A DNA stretch of 64,000 bases from Alkalilimnicola sp. S0819 (lineage in GTDB: Bacteria; Pseudomonadota; Gammaproteobacteria; Nitrococcales; WHIW01): contig NZ_WHIW01000001.1 in assembly GCF_009295635.1 (NCBI RefSeq), positions 285,335 to 349,334 of the forward strand, in the 5' to 3' direction. How positions within the stretch are numbered: the first letter of the stretch is position 1; every line of letters starts with the position of its first letter. Below, piece after piece: positions 41,024 through 51,973 of this stretch. Position numbers and translations under genes: made by a program. Under the pieces are notes generated by a model. That model saw only the letters and a list, made by a program, of their open reading frames with translations, had not been told where the DNA came from and did not search any database.

Positions 41024-41797
41024 ATGCGTCCAGCCTTGGTGGCCGGCAACTGGAAGATGAACGGCGACCTGGCTTCGGCTCAGGCCCTGGCCGAAACCGT
41101 ACGCGAGGGCGTGGCGGATCTGCGGGTCCAGGTGCTGTTGTGCCCGCCCTACGTGCATCTGGACCGGGTCGCCGGGGCGCTGGCCCACAGTGGCGTGGGT
41201 CTGGCCGCCCAGGATCTCAATGAGCATTCCGCCGGTGCCCATACCGGGGAGATCTGCGCCGAGATGCTTGCCGATCTGGGCTGTAGCCACGTGATCGTGG
41301 GGCATTCGGAGCGACGGCACGTCTACGGCGAGGCCAACGCCCGGGTTGCCACCAAGTTCGCGCGCGCCCGGGAGGCCGGTCTGGTGCCTCTGCTCTGCGT
41401 GGGAGAGCGGCAGGATGAGCGGGAACAGGGGCGTACCCAGGCGGTCATTGCCGAGCAGCTGCAGGTGGTGCTGGAGCAATCCGGCCCTGGCGCGTTTGAC
41501 GGTGCCGTGATTGCCTACGAGCCGGTCTGGGCCATAGGCACGGGCCTGAGCGCCAGCCCGGAGCAGGCCCAGGAGGTCCATGCCTTCATTCGCGGCTGGT
41601 TGCACGAACAGGGCGCGCAGGGGGTGGATGCACTGCCCATCCTGTACGGCGGCAGCGTCAAGGCGGATAATGCCGCCGGCCTGTTCGCCCAGCCCGACGT
41701 GGATGGCGGGTTGATTGGCGGCGCGGCCCTGCAGGCCGAGAGTTTCATCGCAATATGCAAGGCCGCGGAAGCATCTTCGCCGGCAAGGGAGTCTTGA
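41024..41797 (+). CDS. tpiA: Triosephosphate isomerase
   Basis: It interconverts dihydroxyacetone phosphate and glyceraldehyde 3-phosphate. The product is 257 residues (E. coli 255). It begins [16 protein letters not shown] (Lys about 11). The catalytic His is in IVGHSERR (about 94), the catalytic Glu in [11 protein letters not shown] (about 166), and the phosphate loop is [14 protein letters not shown]. An AGAGG site precedes ATG 41024. It overlaps secG by one base. Confidence 0.97.
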   Translation: MRPALVAGNWKMNGDLASAQALAETVREGVADLRVQVLLCPPYVHLDRVAGALAHSGVGLAAQDLNEHSAGAHTGEICAEMLADLGCSHVIVGHSERRHVYGEANARVATKFARAREAGLVPLLCVGERQDEREQGRTQAVIAEQLQVVLEQSGPGAFDGAVIAYEPVWAIGTGLSASPEQAQEVHAFIRGWLHEQGAQGVDALPILYGGSVKADNAAGLFAQPDVDGGLIGGAALQAESFIAICKAAEASSPARES

Positions 41798-42147
41798 TGT
41801 TTACGGTACTGTTGGTTGTCCATGTGCTGGTGTCCATCGCCATGGTCGGCTTGATCCTCATTCAGCACGGCAAGGGCGCCGACATGGGCGCGGCCTTTGG
41901 CAGCGGTGCATCGGGCACGGTGTTCGGCTCACGCGGTTCGGCCAGCTTCCTGTCCAAGACCACGGCGCTGCTGGCCACGGCCTTCTTCATCCTCACCCTG
42001 GCCCTGGCCATGCTCACTGGCCGCCCGGATGCGCCCTCCAGCGTGGTGGATATGCTCGACGAGCAGGCCGAGGAGTCTCTGCCTGCCGCGCCTGAAGCGC
42101 CCGCGGACGACGATAGTCTGGCGCCGGCGCCTCCCGGCGGCGAATAA
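41797..42147 (+). CDS. secG: Preprotein translocase subunit SecG
   Basis: The product is 116 residues with two membrane segments (about 3-22 TVLLVVHVLVSIAMVGLILI and about 55-72). The cytoplasmic loop KGADMGAAFGSGASGTVFGS is the family signature. It is the small, non-essential subunit of SecYEG. A long Ala/Glu/Pro-rich acidic tail follows. ATG 41797 overlaps the tpiA stop (TGATG), with GGGAG upstream. The order tpiA-secG-tRNA-Leu matches Pseudomonas-like genomes. Confidence 0.95.
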   Translation: MFTVLLVVHVLVSIAMVGLILIQHGKGADMGAAFGSGASGTVFGSRGSASFLSKTTALLATAFFILTLALAMLTGRPDAPSSVVDMLDEQAEESLPAAPEAPADDDSLAPAPPGGE

Positions 42148-42158
42148 GCGCGCCGGCA

Positions 42159-42187
42159 TTGCCCAGGGCCGGGGGTGTTGTTAGAAT
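42159..42187 (+). promoter_or_regulatory. Promoter of tRNA-Leu(GAG)
   Basis: TTGCCC (42159-42164), a 17-base spacer and TAGAAT (42182-42187), followed by a GC-rich stretch typical of stringently controlled stable-RNA promoters. The tRNA begins 40 bases after the -10 box. Confidence 0.6.
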
Positions 42188-42226
42188 GCCCCCGCTTTTA
42201 CGCCAGACGTGAAATCCATCTGAATT

Positions 42227-42311
42227 GCCGAAGTGGTGGAACTGGTAGACACGCCGTCTTGAGGGGGCGGTGGCGAAAGCCGTGCCGGTTCGAGTCCGGC
42301 CTTCGGCACCA
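42227..42311 (+). tRNA. tRNA-Leu (anticodon GAG)
   Basis: 85 bases including the encoded CCA. The acceptor stem is GCCGAAG/CTTCGGC, the anticodon stem CCGTC/GGCGG has loop TTGAGGG (anticodon GAG), there is a class II variable arm, and the T-arm is CCGGTTCGAGTCCGG. It corresponds to E. coli leuU in the same secG-leuU context and reads CUC/CUU codons. Confidence 0.97.
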
Positions 42312-42378
42312 TATGTATTTATGCGCTTTCGGTTCTCGTAAGTGCATGTTTATCAAGAAGAATTGCATGGATACCGGG

Positions 42379-42408
42379 TTGACAGCAACGCCGGTCGTGG
42401 CCTAAACT
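42379..42408 (+). promoter_or_regulatory. Promoter of the nuo operon
   Basis: A perfect TTGACA (42379-42384), an 18-base spacer and TAAACT (42403-42408). It lies 95 bases before the nuoA ATG. The region between the tRNA and this box (42312-42378) is comparatively AT-rich and shows no terminator, so read-through from the tRNA promoter is possible. Confidence 0.7.
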
Positions 42409-42502
42409 GCCCGCCGCTGCCCGCGGGGCGCATCAGGGGTCGAGCATCACGCAGCGGATGCGTGCGCCGGCCCGCCACCATAGGCTGTGAGGCTGGCGCC
42501 GC

Positions 42503-42859
42503 ATGCTCGACAACTATCTGCCTATCCTGATCTTTATCCTCTTTGGCGTGGGCTTCGGCTCCGCGTTTCTGATCGGCGGTTTTCTGCTGGGTCCGCGCAA
42601 GCCGGACCCGGAGAAGCTCTCGCCCTTCGAGTGTGGCTTCGAGGCCTTCGAGGATTCGCGCATGAAATTCGATGTGCGCTACTACCTCGTCGCCATTCTC
42701 TTCATCATCTTCGATCTGGAAATCGCCTTCCTGTTTCCGTGGGCGGTGGTGCTGGACCAAGTCGGCGTGTTCGGCTTTGCCGCCATGGCAGTGTTCATCG
42801 GCATCCTCCTGATCGGTTTCCTCTATGAATGGAAGAAGGGAGCGCTGGAATGGGAGTAG
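42503..42859 (+). CDS. nuoA: NADH-quinone oxidoreductase subunit A
   Basis: A membrane-arm subunit of complex I next to the quinone site. The product is 118 residues with three membrane segments. The signature loop [20 protein letters not shown] (between the first and second membrane helices) is complete, including the conserved Cys. The start ATG 42503 has GAGG 9 bases upstream. First gene of a 14-gene operon; it overlaps nuoB by 10 bases. Confidence 0.96.
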   Translation: MLDNYLPILIFILFGVGFGSAFLIGGFLLGPRKPDPEKLSPFECGFEAFEDSRMKFDVRYYLVAILFIIFDLEIAFLFPWAVVLDQVGVFGFAAMAVFIGILLIGFLYEWKKGALEWE

Positions 42860-43326
42860 AGGGCGTACTCGAGAAGGGCTTCGTCACCACCTCCGCGGAC
42901 AAGCTCATTAACTGGGCGCGCACCGGCTCCCTGTGGCCGGTGACCTTCGGGCTCGCCTGCTGCGCCGTGGAGATGATGCACGCGGGCGCCTCCCGCTATG
43001 ACCAGGACCGCTTCGGGATCATGTTCCGGCCAAGTCCGCGTCAGTCCGACGTGATGATCGTCGCCGGCACGCTGGTGAACAAGATGGCGCCGGCGCTGCG
43101 CAAGGTCTACGACCAGATGTCCGACCCCAAGTGGGTGATTTCCATGGGGTCCTGCGCCAACGGTGGCGGTTACTACCATTATTCCTACGCCGTGACGCGC
43201 GGTTGCGACCGCATCGTCCCGGTGGACATCTACGTGCCCGGCTGTCCGCCCACGGCGGAGGCGCTTCTGTTCGGCATCATGCAGTTGCAGAACAAGATCC
43301 GCCGCACCAACACCATCGCCCGCTGA
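42850..43326 (+). CDS. nuoB: NADH-quinone oxidoreductase subunit B
   Basis: The product is 158 residues. It carries the last Fe-S cluster (N2), which passes electrons to quinone: the ligands are the tandem cysteines of [10 protein letters not shown] (about 36-37), SMGSCANGG and the Cys in [16 protein letters not shown] 42850 follows GGGAG; a longer in-frame start overlapping nuoA is less likely. It is short, lacking the long C-terminus of E. coli NuoB. Confidence 0.97.
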   Translation: MGVEGVLEKGFVTTSADKLINWARTGSLWPVTFGLACCAVEMMHAGASRYDQDRFGIMFRPSPRQSDVMIVAGTLVNKMAPALRKVYDQMSDPKWVISMGSCANGGGYYHYSYAVTRGCDRIVPVDIYVPGCPPTAEALLFGIMQLQNKIRRTNTIAR

Positions 43327-43337
43327 GGGGAGTGTCC

Positions 43338-44066
43338 ATGTCCCGTATGCAGAAGCTGGAGGAGGCCCTGCACAAGGCCTTCGGAGACAAGCTGCTGGCC
43401 CTGCAGGCGCAGAACGGCGAGCTCACCGTGGAGGTGCGCCCCGAGGATCTGTGCGAGGTGCTGCTGGAGTTGCGTGACGGTCAGGCCTTCCGCTTCGAGC
43501 AATTGATCGATCTGAGTGGCGTCGATTACGCCGCTTACGGTCAAGACGAATGGAGCACCGAGCAGGCCAGCTGGACCGGTTTCTCCCGCGGCATCTCCGG
43601 CCCGTCCACCGGGCGATTGGGTATTACCGGCCCCTGCGGCGTGCACGACGTCAAGAGCAACACCGCTCGGCGCTTCGCCAGCGTCTATCACCTGCTCTCC
43701 CTGAGCCTGAATCAGCGCTTGCGGGTGAAGACCTACGCCGCGGACGACGGCTTCCCGGTGGTCGATTCCGTGGTGGATATCTGGAGCTGCGCCAACTGGT
43801 ATGAGCGTGAGTCCTTCGATCTGTACGGCATCCTCTACGAGGGCCATCCGGATCTGCGTCGCATCCTCACCGATTACGGTTTCGTCGGCCATCCCTTCCG
43901 CAAGGATTTCCCGCTGATCGGCAACGTTGAAGTGCGCTACGACGAAGAGAAGCGCCGGGTGGTCTACCAGCCGGTGAGCATAGAGCCCCGGGTGACGGTG
44001 CCGCGCGTGGTGCGCGACGACTCCCGTTACGCGGGTCGCGCCCAGGAGGACGCCTCCGATGCCTGA
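43338..44066 (+). CDS. nuoC: NADH-quinone oxidoreductase subunit C
   Basis: A 242-residue peripheral-arm subunit, encoded separately from nuoD, in contrast to the NuoCD fusion of E. coli. Signature: [20 protein letters not shown], then [19 protein letters not shown]. An insertion of about 30 residues ([19 protein letters not shown]) lies between the N-terminal domain and the core, as in some related gammaproteobacteria. GAGGGGAG precedes the ATG. Confidence 0.96.
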   Translation: MSRMQKLEEALHKAFGDKLLALQAQNGELTVEVRPEDLCEVLLELRDGQAFRFEQLIDLSGVDYAAYGQDEWSTEQASWTGFSRGISGPSTGRLGITGPCGVHDVKSNTARRFASVYHLLSLSLNQRLRVKTYAADDGFPVVDSVVDIWSCANWYERESFDLYGILYEGHPDLRRILTDYGFVGHPFRKDFPLIGNVEVRYDEEKRRVVYQPVSIEPRVTVPRVVRDDSRYAGRAQEDASDA

Positions 44067-45312
44067 GATCAAGAGTTACACCCTGAACTTCGGCCCCCAG
44101 CATCCGGCCGCCCACGGCGTGCTGCGCATGGTGCTGGAGATGGACGGCGAGACCATTCGCCGCGCCGACCCGCATATCGGTCTGCTGCATCGGGCCACCG
44201 AGAAGCTGGCCGAGACCAAGCCGTACAACCACAGCATCGGCTACATGGACCGGCTCGATTACGTGTCCATGATGTGCAACGAGCACGCCTATGTAATGGC
44301 CATCGAGAAGCTGCTGGGTATCCAGGCGCCGATCCGTGCCCAGTACATCCGCGTTTTGTTCGACGAGATCACCCGCATTCTCAATCACATGATGTGGCTG
44401 GGCGCGCACGCCCTGGATGTGGGCGCCATGACCGTATTCCTGTACTGCTTCCGGGTGCGCGAGGAGCTGATGGACTGCTACGAGGCGGTCTCCGGGGCGC
44501 GCATGCACGCGACCTATTACCGCCCCGGCGGCGTATACCGGGATCTGCCGGCGCGCATGCCCCAGTACCAGCCCTCCAAGCACCGTTCGGCCAAGGATCT
44601 GGAGCGCCTGAACGCCGCGCGCCAAGGCTCCATGCTGGATTTCCTGGATGATTTCGTCAGCTACTATCCGGGCGAGATCGACGAGTACGAAACCCTGCTC
44701 ACCGATAACCGGATATGGAAGCGCCGCTTGGTGGATGTCGGCGTGGTCTCGCCGGAGCGGGCCAAGCAGCTCGGCTTCACCGGGCCCATGTTGCGCGGCT
44801 CCGGGGTCGAGTGGGATTTGCGCAAGACCCAGCCCTACGAAGTCTATGACCGCATGGACTTCGATATTCCGGTGGGCACCAACGGGGATTCCTATGACCG
44901 TTATCTGGTGCGCGTGGAGGAGCTTCGGCAGTCCGTGCGCATCATGAAGCAGTGCATCGACTGGCTGCGTGTCAATCCGGGCCCGGTGATGCTGGAGGAC
45001 CACAAGGTCACCCCGCCGAGCCGCGAGGAGATGAAGGACGACATGGAGTCCCTCATTCATCACTTCAAATTGTTCACCGAAGGTTACTCCACGCCTCCGG
45101 GCGAGGTTTACGCCTGCGTGGAAGCACCCAAGGGCGAGTTCGGGGTCTACATGGTCTCCGACGGTGCCAACAAGCCCTACCGGGTCAAGTGTCGCGCGCC
45201 AGGTTTTGCCCATCTGGCGGCCATGGATGAAATGGCCCGCGGCCACATGCTCTCGGACGTGGTGACCATCATCGGCACCCAGGACATCGTGTTTGGGGAG
45301 ATCGACCGTTGA
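44059..45312 (+). CDS. nuoD: NADH-quinone oxidoreductase subunit D
   Basis: The 49-kDa-type subunit that forms the quinone pocket with NuoB; 417 residues. The N-terminus [15 protein letters not shown] carries the conserved quinone-contacting His. Other motifs: [29 protein letters not shown] and the C-terminal DIVFGEIDR. It overlaps nuoC by 8 bases, with AGGAGG upstream. Confidence 0.97.
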   Translation: MPEIKSYTLNFGPQHPAAHGVLRMVLEMDGETIRRADPHIGLLHRATEKLAETKPYNHSIGYMDRLDYVSMMCNEHAYVMAIEKLLGIQAPIRAQYIRVLFDEITRILNHMMWLGAHALDVGAMTVFLYCFRVREELMDCYEAVSGARMHATYYRPGGVYRDLPARMPQYQPSKHRSAKDLERLNAARQGSMLDFLDDFVSYYPGEIDEYETLLTDNRIWKRRLVDVGVVSPERAKQLGFTGPMLRGSGVEWDLRKTQPYEVYDRMDFDIPVGTNGDSYDRYLVRVEELRQSVRIMKQCIDWLRVNPGPVMLEDHKVTPPSREEMKDDMESLIHHFKLFTEGYSTPPGEVYACVEAPKGEFGVYMVSDGANKPYRVKCRAPGFAHLAAMDEMARGHMLSDVVTIIGTQDIVFGEIDR

Positions 45313-45812
45313 GTAGCGAGCGTCTGTCGGAAAAACTGCTCTCCGCCGAAGTGCGGGCCGAGATCGACCACTGGGTGGCCAAGTATCCGGAAGAGCGCAA
45401 GCAGGCCGCGGTGATTCCCGCCCTGCACGCGGTGCAGGACGCCAACGGCGGCTGGATCAGCTCGGAACTGATGGATGCGGTGGCCGAGTACCTGGAGATG
45501 CCCAAGGTGGCGGTCTACGAGGTCGGCAGTTTCTACACCATGTTCGATCTGCAGCCGGTGGGCCGGCACAAGGTAAACCTCTGCACCAACATCTCCTGCA
45601 TGCTGCGGGGCGCGGAGGAGATCGTCGACCATGTGGAGCGGCGCCTTGGCATCAAGCTGGGCCAGACCACCGACGATGGCCGCATCACCCTGAAGATCGA
45701 GGAAGAGTGCCTTGCGGCCTGCCCGGGTGGGCCGATGATGGTTGTCGACGGTCACTATCACACGGATCTGACCCCCGAGAAGGTGGACAAGATCCTGGAT
45801 GAGTTGGAGTAA
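45309..45812 (+). CDS. nuoE: NADH-quinone oxidoreductase subunit E
   Basis: The 24-kDa-type thioredoxin-fold subunit with the 2Fe-2S cluster N1a; 167 residues. The four ligands are in LCTNISCML and [11 protein letters not shown]. The start is TTG 45309, overlapping the nuoD stop, with GGGGAG 8 bases upstream; no ATG gives a complete N-terminus. Confidence 0.96.
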   Translation: MSSERLSEKLLSAEVRAEIDHWVAKYPEERKQAAVIPALHAVQDANGGWISSELMDAVAEYLEMPKVAVYEVGSFYTMFDLQPVGRHKVNLCTNISCMLRGAEEIVDHVERRLGIKLGQTTDDGRITLKIEEECLAACPGGPMMVVDGHYHTDLTPEKVDKILDELE

Positions 45813-45815
45813 GGC

Positions 45816-47108
45816 ATGGCGAACGAGGTCTGCTACCGGACCCTGCAATTCGACGAGCCCTGGGCCCTGGAGAACTATCTCAAGGTCGGTGGCTACGAGG
45901 CCTGGCGCAAGATCCTCGCGGAGAAGACCCCGCCGGAGGAGATCATCGACACGCTGAAGGCGGCGTCCTTGCGCGGGCGTGGTGGCGCGGGCTTCCCCAC
46001 GGGGCTGAAGTGGAGCTTCATGCCTCGCAATGCGCCGGGGCAGAAGTACGTGGTCTGCAACTCCGACGAATCCGAGCCGGGTACCGCCAAGGACCACGAT
46101 ATTCTCCGCTACAATCCCCATGCCCTGGTGGAGGGGCTCGCCATCGCCTGTTACGCCATGGGCGCGACCGTGGCCTACAACTATATGCGTGGTGAGTTCC
46201 ACCATGTGCCCTTCGCCCGCTTCGAGCAGGCCTTGAAGGAGGCGCATGAGCTGGGGCTGTTGGGCAAGAACATCCAGGGCACCGGGGTGGATGTGGAGAT
46301 TCACTCCCACATCGGCGCCGGCGCCTACATCTGTGGCGAGGAGAGCGCGCTGCTCGAATCCCTGGAAGGCAAGAAGGGTCAGCCGCGCTTCAAGCCGCCG
46401 TTCCCGGCCCAGGTGGGGCTTTTCGGCCGGCCCACCACCATCAACAACACCGAATCCTTCTCCTCGGTGCCTGAAATCATGCGCAACGGCGCGGACTGGT
46501 TCCTGAACCTGGGCAAGCCGAACAACGGCGGGGTGAAGTGCTTCAGCGTCTCCGGTCATGTGGAGAAGCCCGGCAACTTCGAGATCGGCCTGGGTACGCC
46601 CTTCAAGGACTTGCTGGAAATGGCCGGTGGTGTCTGGAAGGGGCGCAAGTTGAAGGCCGTGATTCCCGGCGGCTCCTCCATGCCGGTGGTGCCCGCCGAG
46701 GTGATGTTGAACGTCACCCTGGATTACGACAGTCTCGCCAAGGCGGGCTCCGGGTTGGGCTCCGGCGGCGTGATCGTGATGGACGAGACCACCGACATGG
46801 TCAAGGCCCTCACCCGCATCTCACGCTTCTATTACGCCGAGTCCTGCGGCCAGTGCACGCCCTGTCGCGAGGGTACCGGCTGGATGTACCGGGTGCTGCG
46901 TCGCATCGGCGAGGGCCGCGGCCGGCCCGAGGATCTGGAGCTGCTGGAATCCGCCGCCGGCCAGATTGCCGGGCACACCATCTGTGCCTTCGGCGAGGCC
47001 GCTGCCTGGCCGGTGCAGTCCTTCCTCAAGCACTATTTCCATGAATTCGAGTATTACGTGAAGCACGGGCGCTCCATGGTGGAAGGCGCCTCGGGGGCTG
47101 TCGCATGA
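45816..47108 (+). CDS. nuoF: NADH-quinone oxidoreductase subunit F
   Basis: The NADH-oxidising 51-kDa-type subunit with FMN and cluster N3; 430 residues. NADH/FMN glycine-rich segments are [17 protein letters not shown] and [19 protein letters not shown]. The N3 ligands are in [15 protein letters not shown] plus a distal Cys in [10 protein letters not shown]. It lies 3 bases after nuoE and overlaps nuoG by 4. Confidence 0.97.
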   Translation: MANEVCYRTLQFDEPWALENYLKVGGYEAWRKILAEKTPPEEIIDTLKAASLRGRGGAGFPTGLKWSFMPRNAPGQKYVVCNSDESEPGTAKDHDILRYNPHALVEGLAIACYAMGATVAYNYMRGEFHHVPFARFEQALKEAHELGLLGKNIQGTGVDVEIHSHIGAGAYICGEESALLESLEGKKGQPRFKPPFPAQVGLFGRPTTINNTESFSSVPEIMRNGADWFLNLGKPNNGGVKCFSVSGHVEKPGNFEIGLGTPFKDLLEMAGGVWKGRKLKAVIPGGSSMPVVPAEVMLNVTLDYDSLAKAGSGLGSGGVIVMDETTDMVKALTRISRFYYAESCGQCTPCREGTGWMYRVLRRIGEGRGRPEDLELLESAAGQIAGHTICAFGEAAAWPVQSFLKHYFHEFEYYVKHGRSMVEGASGAVA

Positions 47109-49501
47109 ATGCCAAGGTCGAGAACACGCAGGAACTGGTGACCATCGAGGTCGATGGCGTCGAGCTGCAGGCGCCCAAGGGCGCGATGCTGATCGAAGCC
47201 ACCGACCGGGCCGATATCCCTGTGCCGCGCTTCTGTTACCACAAGAAGCTCTCCATCGCGGCCAACTGCCGCATGTGCCTGGTGGAAGTGGAGAAAGCGC
47301 CCAAGCCCATGCCCGCCTGCGCTACCCCGGTGGCCGACGGCATGAAGGTCTTCACCCGATCGGAACGGGCGCTGGCCGCCCAGCGAGGGGTGATGGAATT
47401 CCTGCTGATCAACCACCCGCTGGATTGCCCGATCTGCGATCAGGGCGGTGAGTGCGAGCTGCAGGACCTGTCCATGGGTTATGGCCGCGGCGTGTCCCGC
47501 TTCAGCGAGGGCAAGCGCGTGGTCAAGGATGAGGATCTGGGTCCGCTGGTCGAGACCGAGATGACCCGCTGCATTCACTGCACCCGCTGCGTGCGTTTCC
47601 TGCAGGAAATCGGCGGGCGCCGGGAGCTGGGCGGCATCGGCCGCGGCGAGCATACCGAGATCGGCACCTACGTGCAGGACGGCGTGAGCTCCGAGCTTTC
47701 CGGCAACATCATCGATTTGTGCCCGGTGGGCGCATTGACCTCCAAGCCCTTCCGGTATCGGGCCCGGGCCTGGGAGTTGCTCAGTCATCCCAGCGTGGCG
47801 CCCCATGACGCGGTGGGCTCCAACGTCCACATTCATCACCGCCGCGGCGAGCTGATGCGGGTGGTGCCCCGGGAGAACGAGGGCATCAACGAGACCTGGC
47901 TGGCCGACCGGGACCGTTTCGGTTACGCGGGCCTGTACTCCGAGCAGCGACTGGCGCGGCCGATGGTCAAGGAGCAGGGCGAGTGGCGCGAGGTGGACTG
48001 GGAAACCGCGCTGGCCGCCGCCGTCAAGGGCACCCGAAGGGTTCAGGACGTGGCCGGTGCCGAGGCGCTGGGTACGCTGGTCGCGCCCAATGCGACCCTG
48101 GAAGAGATGTTCCTGCTGGGCAAGCTCAGTCGTGGGCTGGGCAGCCGCAATATCGATTCTCGCCTGCGCCAGGGTGATTTCAGCGACGATGCGGAAGCCC
48201 CGTTGCAGCCGGCGCTGGGCGTGTCCATCGCCGAGCTGGAAGCGCAGGACGCGGTGCTTGCCATCGGCAGTTACAGCCGTCTGGAGCAGCCGCTGGTCAA
48301 CCATCGTCTGCGCAAGGCGAGCCTGAAGGGCGCGCAGGTCATGTACCTGAACACCCGCGCTTGGGAATTCAACTTCGAACCGGCCCTGCAGCAGGTCGCC
48401 ACGCCAGCGACCCTGGTGGCGGAGCTGGCGGCGGTGGCCCGTGTGCTGCTGGACCGAGAAGGCCAGTCGGTGCCCCAGGGTCTGGAAGATGTGTTGGCCG
48501 GTCTGGAGCCGGGCGAGGCGCACCAGCGCATGGCCGACGAGCTGCACAAGGCTACCCGGAGCTTGGTACTGCTGGGCTCCCAGGCCGAGAGCCATCCGGC
48601 GGCGGCCAGCCTGCGCGCGCTGGCGAGCCTGGTGGCGGAGCTGAGCGGCGCGACCCTGGGTCAATTGCCGGTCGCGGCCAACAGCGTCGGTGGCTGGCTC
48701 GCCGGCGCGCTGCCCCATCGCGGCGCCGGCGGCAAGCCGGACGCGGCGGGGGGGCTGAATGCCCGCGCCATGGTGGAGCAGCCGCGCAAGGCCTACTGGC
48801 TGTTCAACGTCGAGCCGGAGTTCGATTGTTGGGATGGCGCCGCAGCGGCCGCAGCGGTGGCGCAAGCGGAGTTCGTCGTGGCTTTCACGCCTTTCGTGAC
48901 CGAATCCCTCAAGGACCAGGCCGATGTGCTGCTGCCCATCGCCAGCTTCGGCGAAACTTCCGGCACCTTCGTCAACCTGGAAGGACGCTGGCAGAGCTTC
49001 GGTGGCGTGACCGCCCCCGTGGGCGAGGGGCGTCCGGCCTGGCGGGTGCTGCGGGTGCTGGGCAACCTGTTTGATCTGGACGGCTTCGAGCACAACAGCT
49101 CCGAGGAAGTGCTGGCGGAACTGAAGGCCAGCGGCCTCGGCGATGAGGCACCGGCGCAACGCTTCCCGTGGCGGGAGCCACGGCGTGGACTGGGCGAGGG
49201 TCTGGTGCGCGGGGGCGAGGTGCCGCCTTACCAGCTGGACACGTTGCTGCGTCGCTCGGCACCGCTGCAGGCTTCGGCCCACGCCGCCAAGCCCGGCGTC
49301 TACCTGGCGGCCGAAGAGGCGCAGCGCCTGGGGTTTGCCGAAGGTGAGCGCGCTCGGGTCCGCCAAGGCGAGGGCGAGGCGCAGCTGACCGTCTACATCG
49401 ACGATACCGTTGCCGCCGGCAGCGTGTGGATTCCGGCGGCCCTGTGTGAAACCTACGGCCTGGGCGCGCCCTGGGGCGAAGTCCGCGTAGAGCGCGCCTA
49501 G
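47105..49501 (+). CDS. nuoG: NADH-quinone oxidoreductase subunit G
   Basis: The 75-kDa-type subunit; 798 residues. The N-terminal ferredoxin-like part binds N1b ([21 protein letters not shown] region), then N5 (a His/Cys motif near [18 protein letters not shown]) and N4 ([11 protein letters not shown] with a Cys in [11 protein letters not shown]). The Cys motif for the extra cluster N7 of E. coli NuoG is absent: the matching region reads [20 protein letters not shown]. The C-terminal molybdopterin-oxidoreductase-like domain is structural. Confidence 0.96.
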   Translation: MNAKVENTQELVTIEVDGVELQAPKGAMLIEATDRADIPVPRFCYHKKLSIAANCRMCLVEVEKAPKPMPACATPVADGMKVFTRSERALAAQRGVMEFLLINHPLDCPICDQGGECELQDLSMGYGRGVSRFSEGKRVVKDEDLGPLVETEMTRCIHCTRCVRFLQEIGGRRELGGIGRGEHTEIGTYVQDGVSSELSGNIIDLCPVGALTSKPFRYRARAWELLSHPSVAPHDAVGSNVHIHHRRGELMRVVPRENEGINETWLADRDRFGYAGLYSEQRLARPMVKEQGEWREVDWETALAAAVKGTRRVQDVAGAEALGTLVAPNATLEEMFLLGKLSRGLGSRNIDSRLRQGDFSDDAEAPLQPALGVSIAELEAQDAVLAIGSYSRLEQPLVNHRLRKASLKGAQVMYLNTRAWEFNFEPALQQVATPATLVAELAAVARVLLDREGQSVPQGLEDVLAGLEPGEAHQRMADELHKATRSLVLLGSQAESHPAAASLRALASLVAELSGATLGQLPVAANSVGGWLAGALPHRGAGGKPDAAGGLNARAMVEQPRKAYWLFNVEPEFDCWDGAAAAAAVAQAEFVVAFTPFVTESLKDQADVLLPIASFGETSGTFVNLEGRWQSFGGVTAPVGEGRPAWRVLRVLGNLFDLDGFEHNSSEEVLAELKASGLGDEAPAQRFPWREPRRGLGEGLVRGGEVPPYQLDTLLRRSAPLQASAHAAKPGVYLAAEEAQRLGFAEGERARVRQGEGEAQLTVYIDDTVAAGSVWIPAALCETYGLGAPWGEVRVERA

Positions 49502-49515
49502 GAGCGGGAACGGCA

Positions 49516-50514
49516 ATGCAAGAACAATTGATGGAACTGTTCTGGATCCTGATGCGCATCGTTGCGCTGGTCATGCCTCTGTTCATCGCAGTGGCGTACA
49601 TGACCTACTGGGAACGCAAGATCATCGGCTGGATCCAGGACCGCAAGGGGCCTAACCGGGTTGGCCCCTTCGGGCTGTTGCAGCCCTTTGCCGACGCGGC
49701 GAAGCTGATCTTCAAGGAGATCCTGATCCCGGCCCAGGCGAGCAAGGTGCTCTACATCGTCGCCCCCCTGTTGGCGATTACGCCGGCGTTGGCGGCCTGG
49801 GCGGTGATTCCGTTCTCGGATACGCTGGTGATCGCCGATATCAACGCCGGCCTGCTCTACGTGCTGGCCATGACGGGCATGGGCGTCTACGGCATCATCC
49901 TCGCGGGCTGGGCCTCCAACTCCAAGTACGCGCTGCTGGGTGCGATGCGCTCCGGTGCGCAGGTGGTGTCCTACGAGATCGCCATGGGCTTTGCCCTGGT
50001 GGGCGTGCTCATGGCCGCGCGTTCGTTGAATCTGGGGGAAATCGTCAACGCCCAGGAAGGCCACTTCTTCCAGTGGTTCTGGCTGCCCCTGCTGCCCTTG
50101 TTTATCGTCTACTGGATCTCCGGCGTGGCCGAGACCAACCGGGCGCCCTTCGACGTGACCGAGGGTGAATCGGAGATCGTCGGCGGTTACCAGGTGGAAT
50201 ACTCGGGCATGGCATTCGCCATTTTCTTCCTCGCCGAGTACGCCAATATGCTGCTGATCGCGGCACTGGCGACGGTAATGTTCTTCGGTGGTTGGTACTC
50301 GCCCTTCCACGGCATCCCCGTGATCGGTGCGCCGGGCATTCACTGGTTCCTGGTCAAGGTCGCCTTCTTCGCCTTCTGTTATTTCTGGTTCCGTGGCACC
50401 TTCCCGCGGTTCCGTTATGACCAGATCATGACCCTGGGCTGGAAAGTCCTGATTCCCGTCACCGTGGTGTGGCTGGTGGTCGAATCCGGTTTCATTCTGC
50501 TCGGCTGGCTCTGA
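49516..50514 (+). CDS. nuoH: NADH-quinone oxidoreductase subunit H
   Basis: The membrane subunit connecting the quinone chamber to the proton channels; 332 residues with about eight membrane segments. The signature [20 protein letters not shown] near the N-terminus is complete, and the acidic loop [20 protein letters not shown] forms part of the E-channel. The first subunit of the membrane-arm half of the operon; AGGAG lies 10 bases before the ATG. Confidence 0.97.
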   Translation: MQEQLMELFWILMRIVALVMPLFIAVAYMTYWERKIIGWIQDRKGPNRVGPFGLLQPFADAAKLIFKEILIPAQASKVLYIVAPLLAITPALAAWAVIPFSDTLVIADINAGLLYVLAMTGMGVYGIILAGWASNSKYALLGAMRSGAQVVSYEIAMGFALVGVLMAARSLNLGEIVNAQEGHFFQWFWLPLLPLFIVYWISGVAETNRAPFDVTEGESEIVGGYQVEYSGMAFAIFFLAEYANMLLIAALATVMFFGGWYSPFHGIPVIGAPGIHWFLVKVAFFAFCYFWFRGTFPRFRYDQIMTLGWKVLIPVTVVWLVVESGFILLGWL

Positions 50515-50527
50515 CCGGGAGGTATTG

Positions 50528-51016
50528 ATGCGAGCGGTCAAGGATTTCCTCAACAGCTTTCTGCTGATTGAGCTGCTGCAGGGCCTGGCGCTGACGGGCA
50601 GGCACCTGTTTCGCCGGAAGTACACCATTGAGTACCCGGACGAAAAGGCGCCGCAGTCGCCCCGCTTCCGTGGCTTGCACGCGCTGCGTCGCTATCCCAA
50701 TGGGGAAGAGCGCTGCATTGCCTGCAAGTTGTGCGAGGCGGTGTGTCCGGCACTGGCGATCACCATCGAGTCCGAGCCGCGGGAGGACGGTCAGCGGCGC
50801 ACCACCCGCTACGATGTCGATCTGTTCAAGTGCATCTACTGCGGGTTCTGTGAAGAGTCCTGCCCGGTTGATTCCATCGTTCTGAGCCGTACCTACGAGT
50901 ACCACATGGAGCGTCGCGGCGAGCACATCATCGACAAGGATGAGCTGCTGTCCCTGGGCGATAAGTACGAGCCGCAGCTGGCGGCTGATCGCGCCGCGGA
51001 TGCTCCTTACCGTTAA
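50528..51016 (+). CDS. nuoI: NADH-quinone oxidoreductase subunit I
   Basis: A TYKY-type ferredoxin subunit with two 4Fe-4S clusters (N6a, N6b); 162 residues. The ligand motifs are [12 protein letters not shown] and [18 protein letters not shown] precedes the ATG at 50528; the TTG codon directly before is not needed. It bridges NuoG-side clusters to NuoB. Confidence 0.97.
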   Translation: MRAVKDFLNSFLLIELLQGLALTGRHLFRRKYTIEYPDEKAPQSPRFRGLHALRRYPNGEERCIACKLCEAVCPALAITIESEPREDGQRRTTRYDVDLFKCIYCGFCEESCPVDSIVLSRTYEYHMERRGEHIIDKDELLSLGDKYEPQLAADRAADAPYR

Positions 51017-51039
51017 GCACAGCAAAGGCGTAACGATCC

Positions 51040-51645
51040 ATGCAACTGGTCCTGTTCTATATCTTCGCCGCCGTGCTGCTTTTTGCCGCGGTCATGGTGA
51101 TCAGCTCCCGGAACCCGGTACATTCCGCGATGTTCCTGGTTCTGGCCTTCTTCAACAGCGCGGCTTTGTGGTTGCTGGCCGAGGCCGAATTCCTCGGGGT
51201 CGCCCTGGTGTTGGTCTACGTGGGCGCGGTGATGGTGCTGTTCCTGTTCGTGGTGATGATGCTGGACATCAACGCCGTGGTGCTGCGCGAGGGCTTCGCG
51301 CGCTACCTGCCCGTGGGTCTGGCGGTCGCCGTGGTCATGGTGCTGGAGATGGTGCTGGTGGTGGGCGCGGATCAGATCGATGCTCTGGTACGTGACGTGC
51401 CGCCCGTGGCCGAGCCGGCGGTGAACAACATCGCCGCCATCGGCGGCGTGCTCTATACCGAGTATTTGTATCCGTTCGAAATCGCGGCGGTGGTGCTGCT
51501 GGTGGCGATTATCGCCGCCACCATGCTCACTCATCGCCGACGCGCCGACAGCAAGAAGCAGAACGCCGGCAAGCAGGTCCGCACCCGCAAGGCCGACCGG
51601 CTGCGCATCGTCAAGATGCCCGCGGCGGGCGGGAACAAGGAATAA
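51040..51645 (+). CDS. nuoJ: NADH-quinone oxidoreductase subunit J
   Basis: A 201-residue membrane subunit with five hydrophobic segments. Helix 3 has the pi-bulge type sequence VLVYVGAVMVLFLFVVMML, important for coupling quinone reduction to proton pumping in the family. It ends in a basic tail (HRRRADSKKQNAGKQVRTRK). Confidence 0.95.
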   Translation: MQLVLFYIFAAVLLFAAVMVISSRNPVHSAMFLVLAFFNSAALWLLAEAEFLGVALVLVYVGAVMVLFLFVVMMLDINAVVLREGFARYLPVGLAVAVVMVLEMVLVVGADQIDALVRDVPPVAEPAVNNIAAIGGVLYTEYLYPFEIAAVVLLVAIIAATMLTHRRRADSKKQNAGKQVRTRKADRLRIVKMPAAGGNKE

Positions 51646-51657
51646 GGGAGCGCAGGC

Positions 51658-51963
51658 ATGATCGAACTATCTCATTACCTGGTGCTCGGGGCGCTATTGT
51701 TCAGTGTCGGCGTAGCGGGGATCTTCCTGAACCGCAAGAATGCCATCCTGTTGCTGATGTGCCTGGAGCTGATCCTGCTGGCGGCGAACACGAACTTCAT
51801 CGCCTTCTCCCACTTCCTGGGGGACATATCCGGTCAGGTGTTCGTCTTCTTCGTGCTCACGGTGGCGGCGGCCGAAGCGGCCATAGGCCTGGCTATTCTG
51901 GTGGTGCTGTTCCGCAACCGGGGCACCATCAACGTGGGCGATCTGGACAGCATGAAGGGCTGA
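51658..51963 (+). CDS. nuoK: NADH-quinone oxidoreductase subunit K
   Basis: 101 residues with three membrane helices. Conserved acidic residues lie in [15 protein letters not shown] (Glu about 36) and [15 protein letters not shown] (Glu about 72), both needed for proton transfer in E. coli NuoK. GGGAG precedes the ATG. Confidence 0.97.
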   Translation: MIELSHYLVLGALLFSVGVAGIFLNRKNAILLLMCLELILLAANTNFIAFSHFLGDISGQVFVFFVLTVAAAEAAIGLAILVVLFRNRGTINVGDLDSMKG

Positions 51964-51973
51964 GTAGAGCGGC

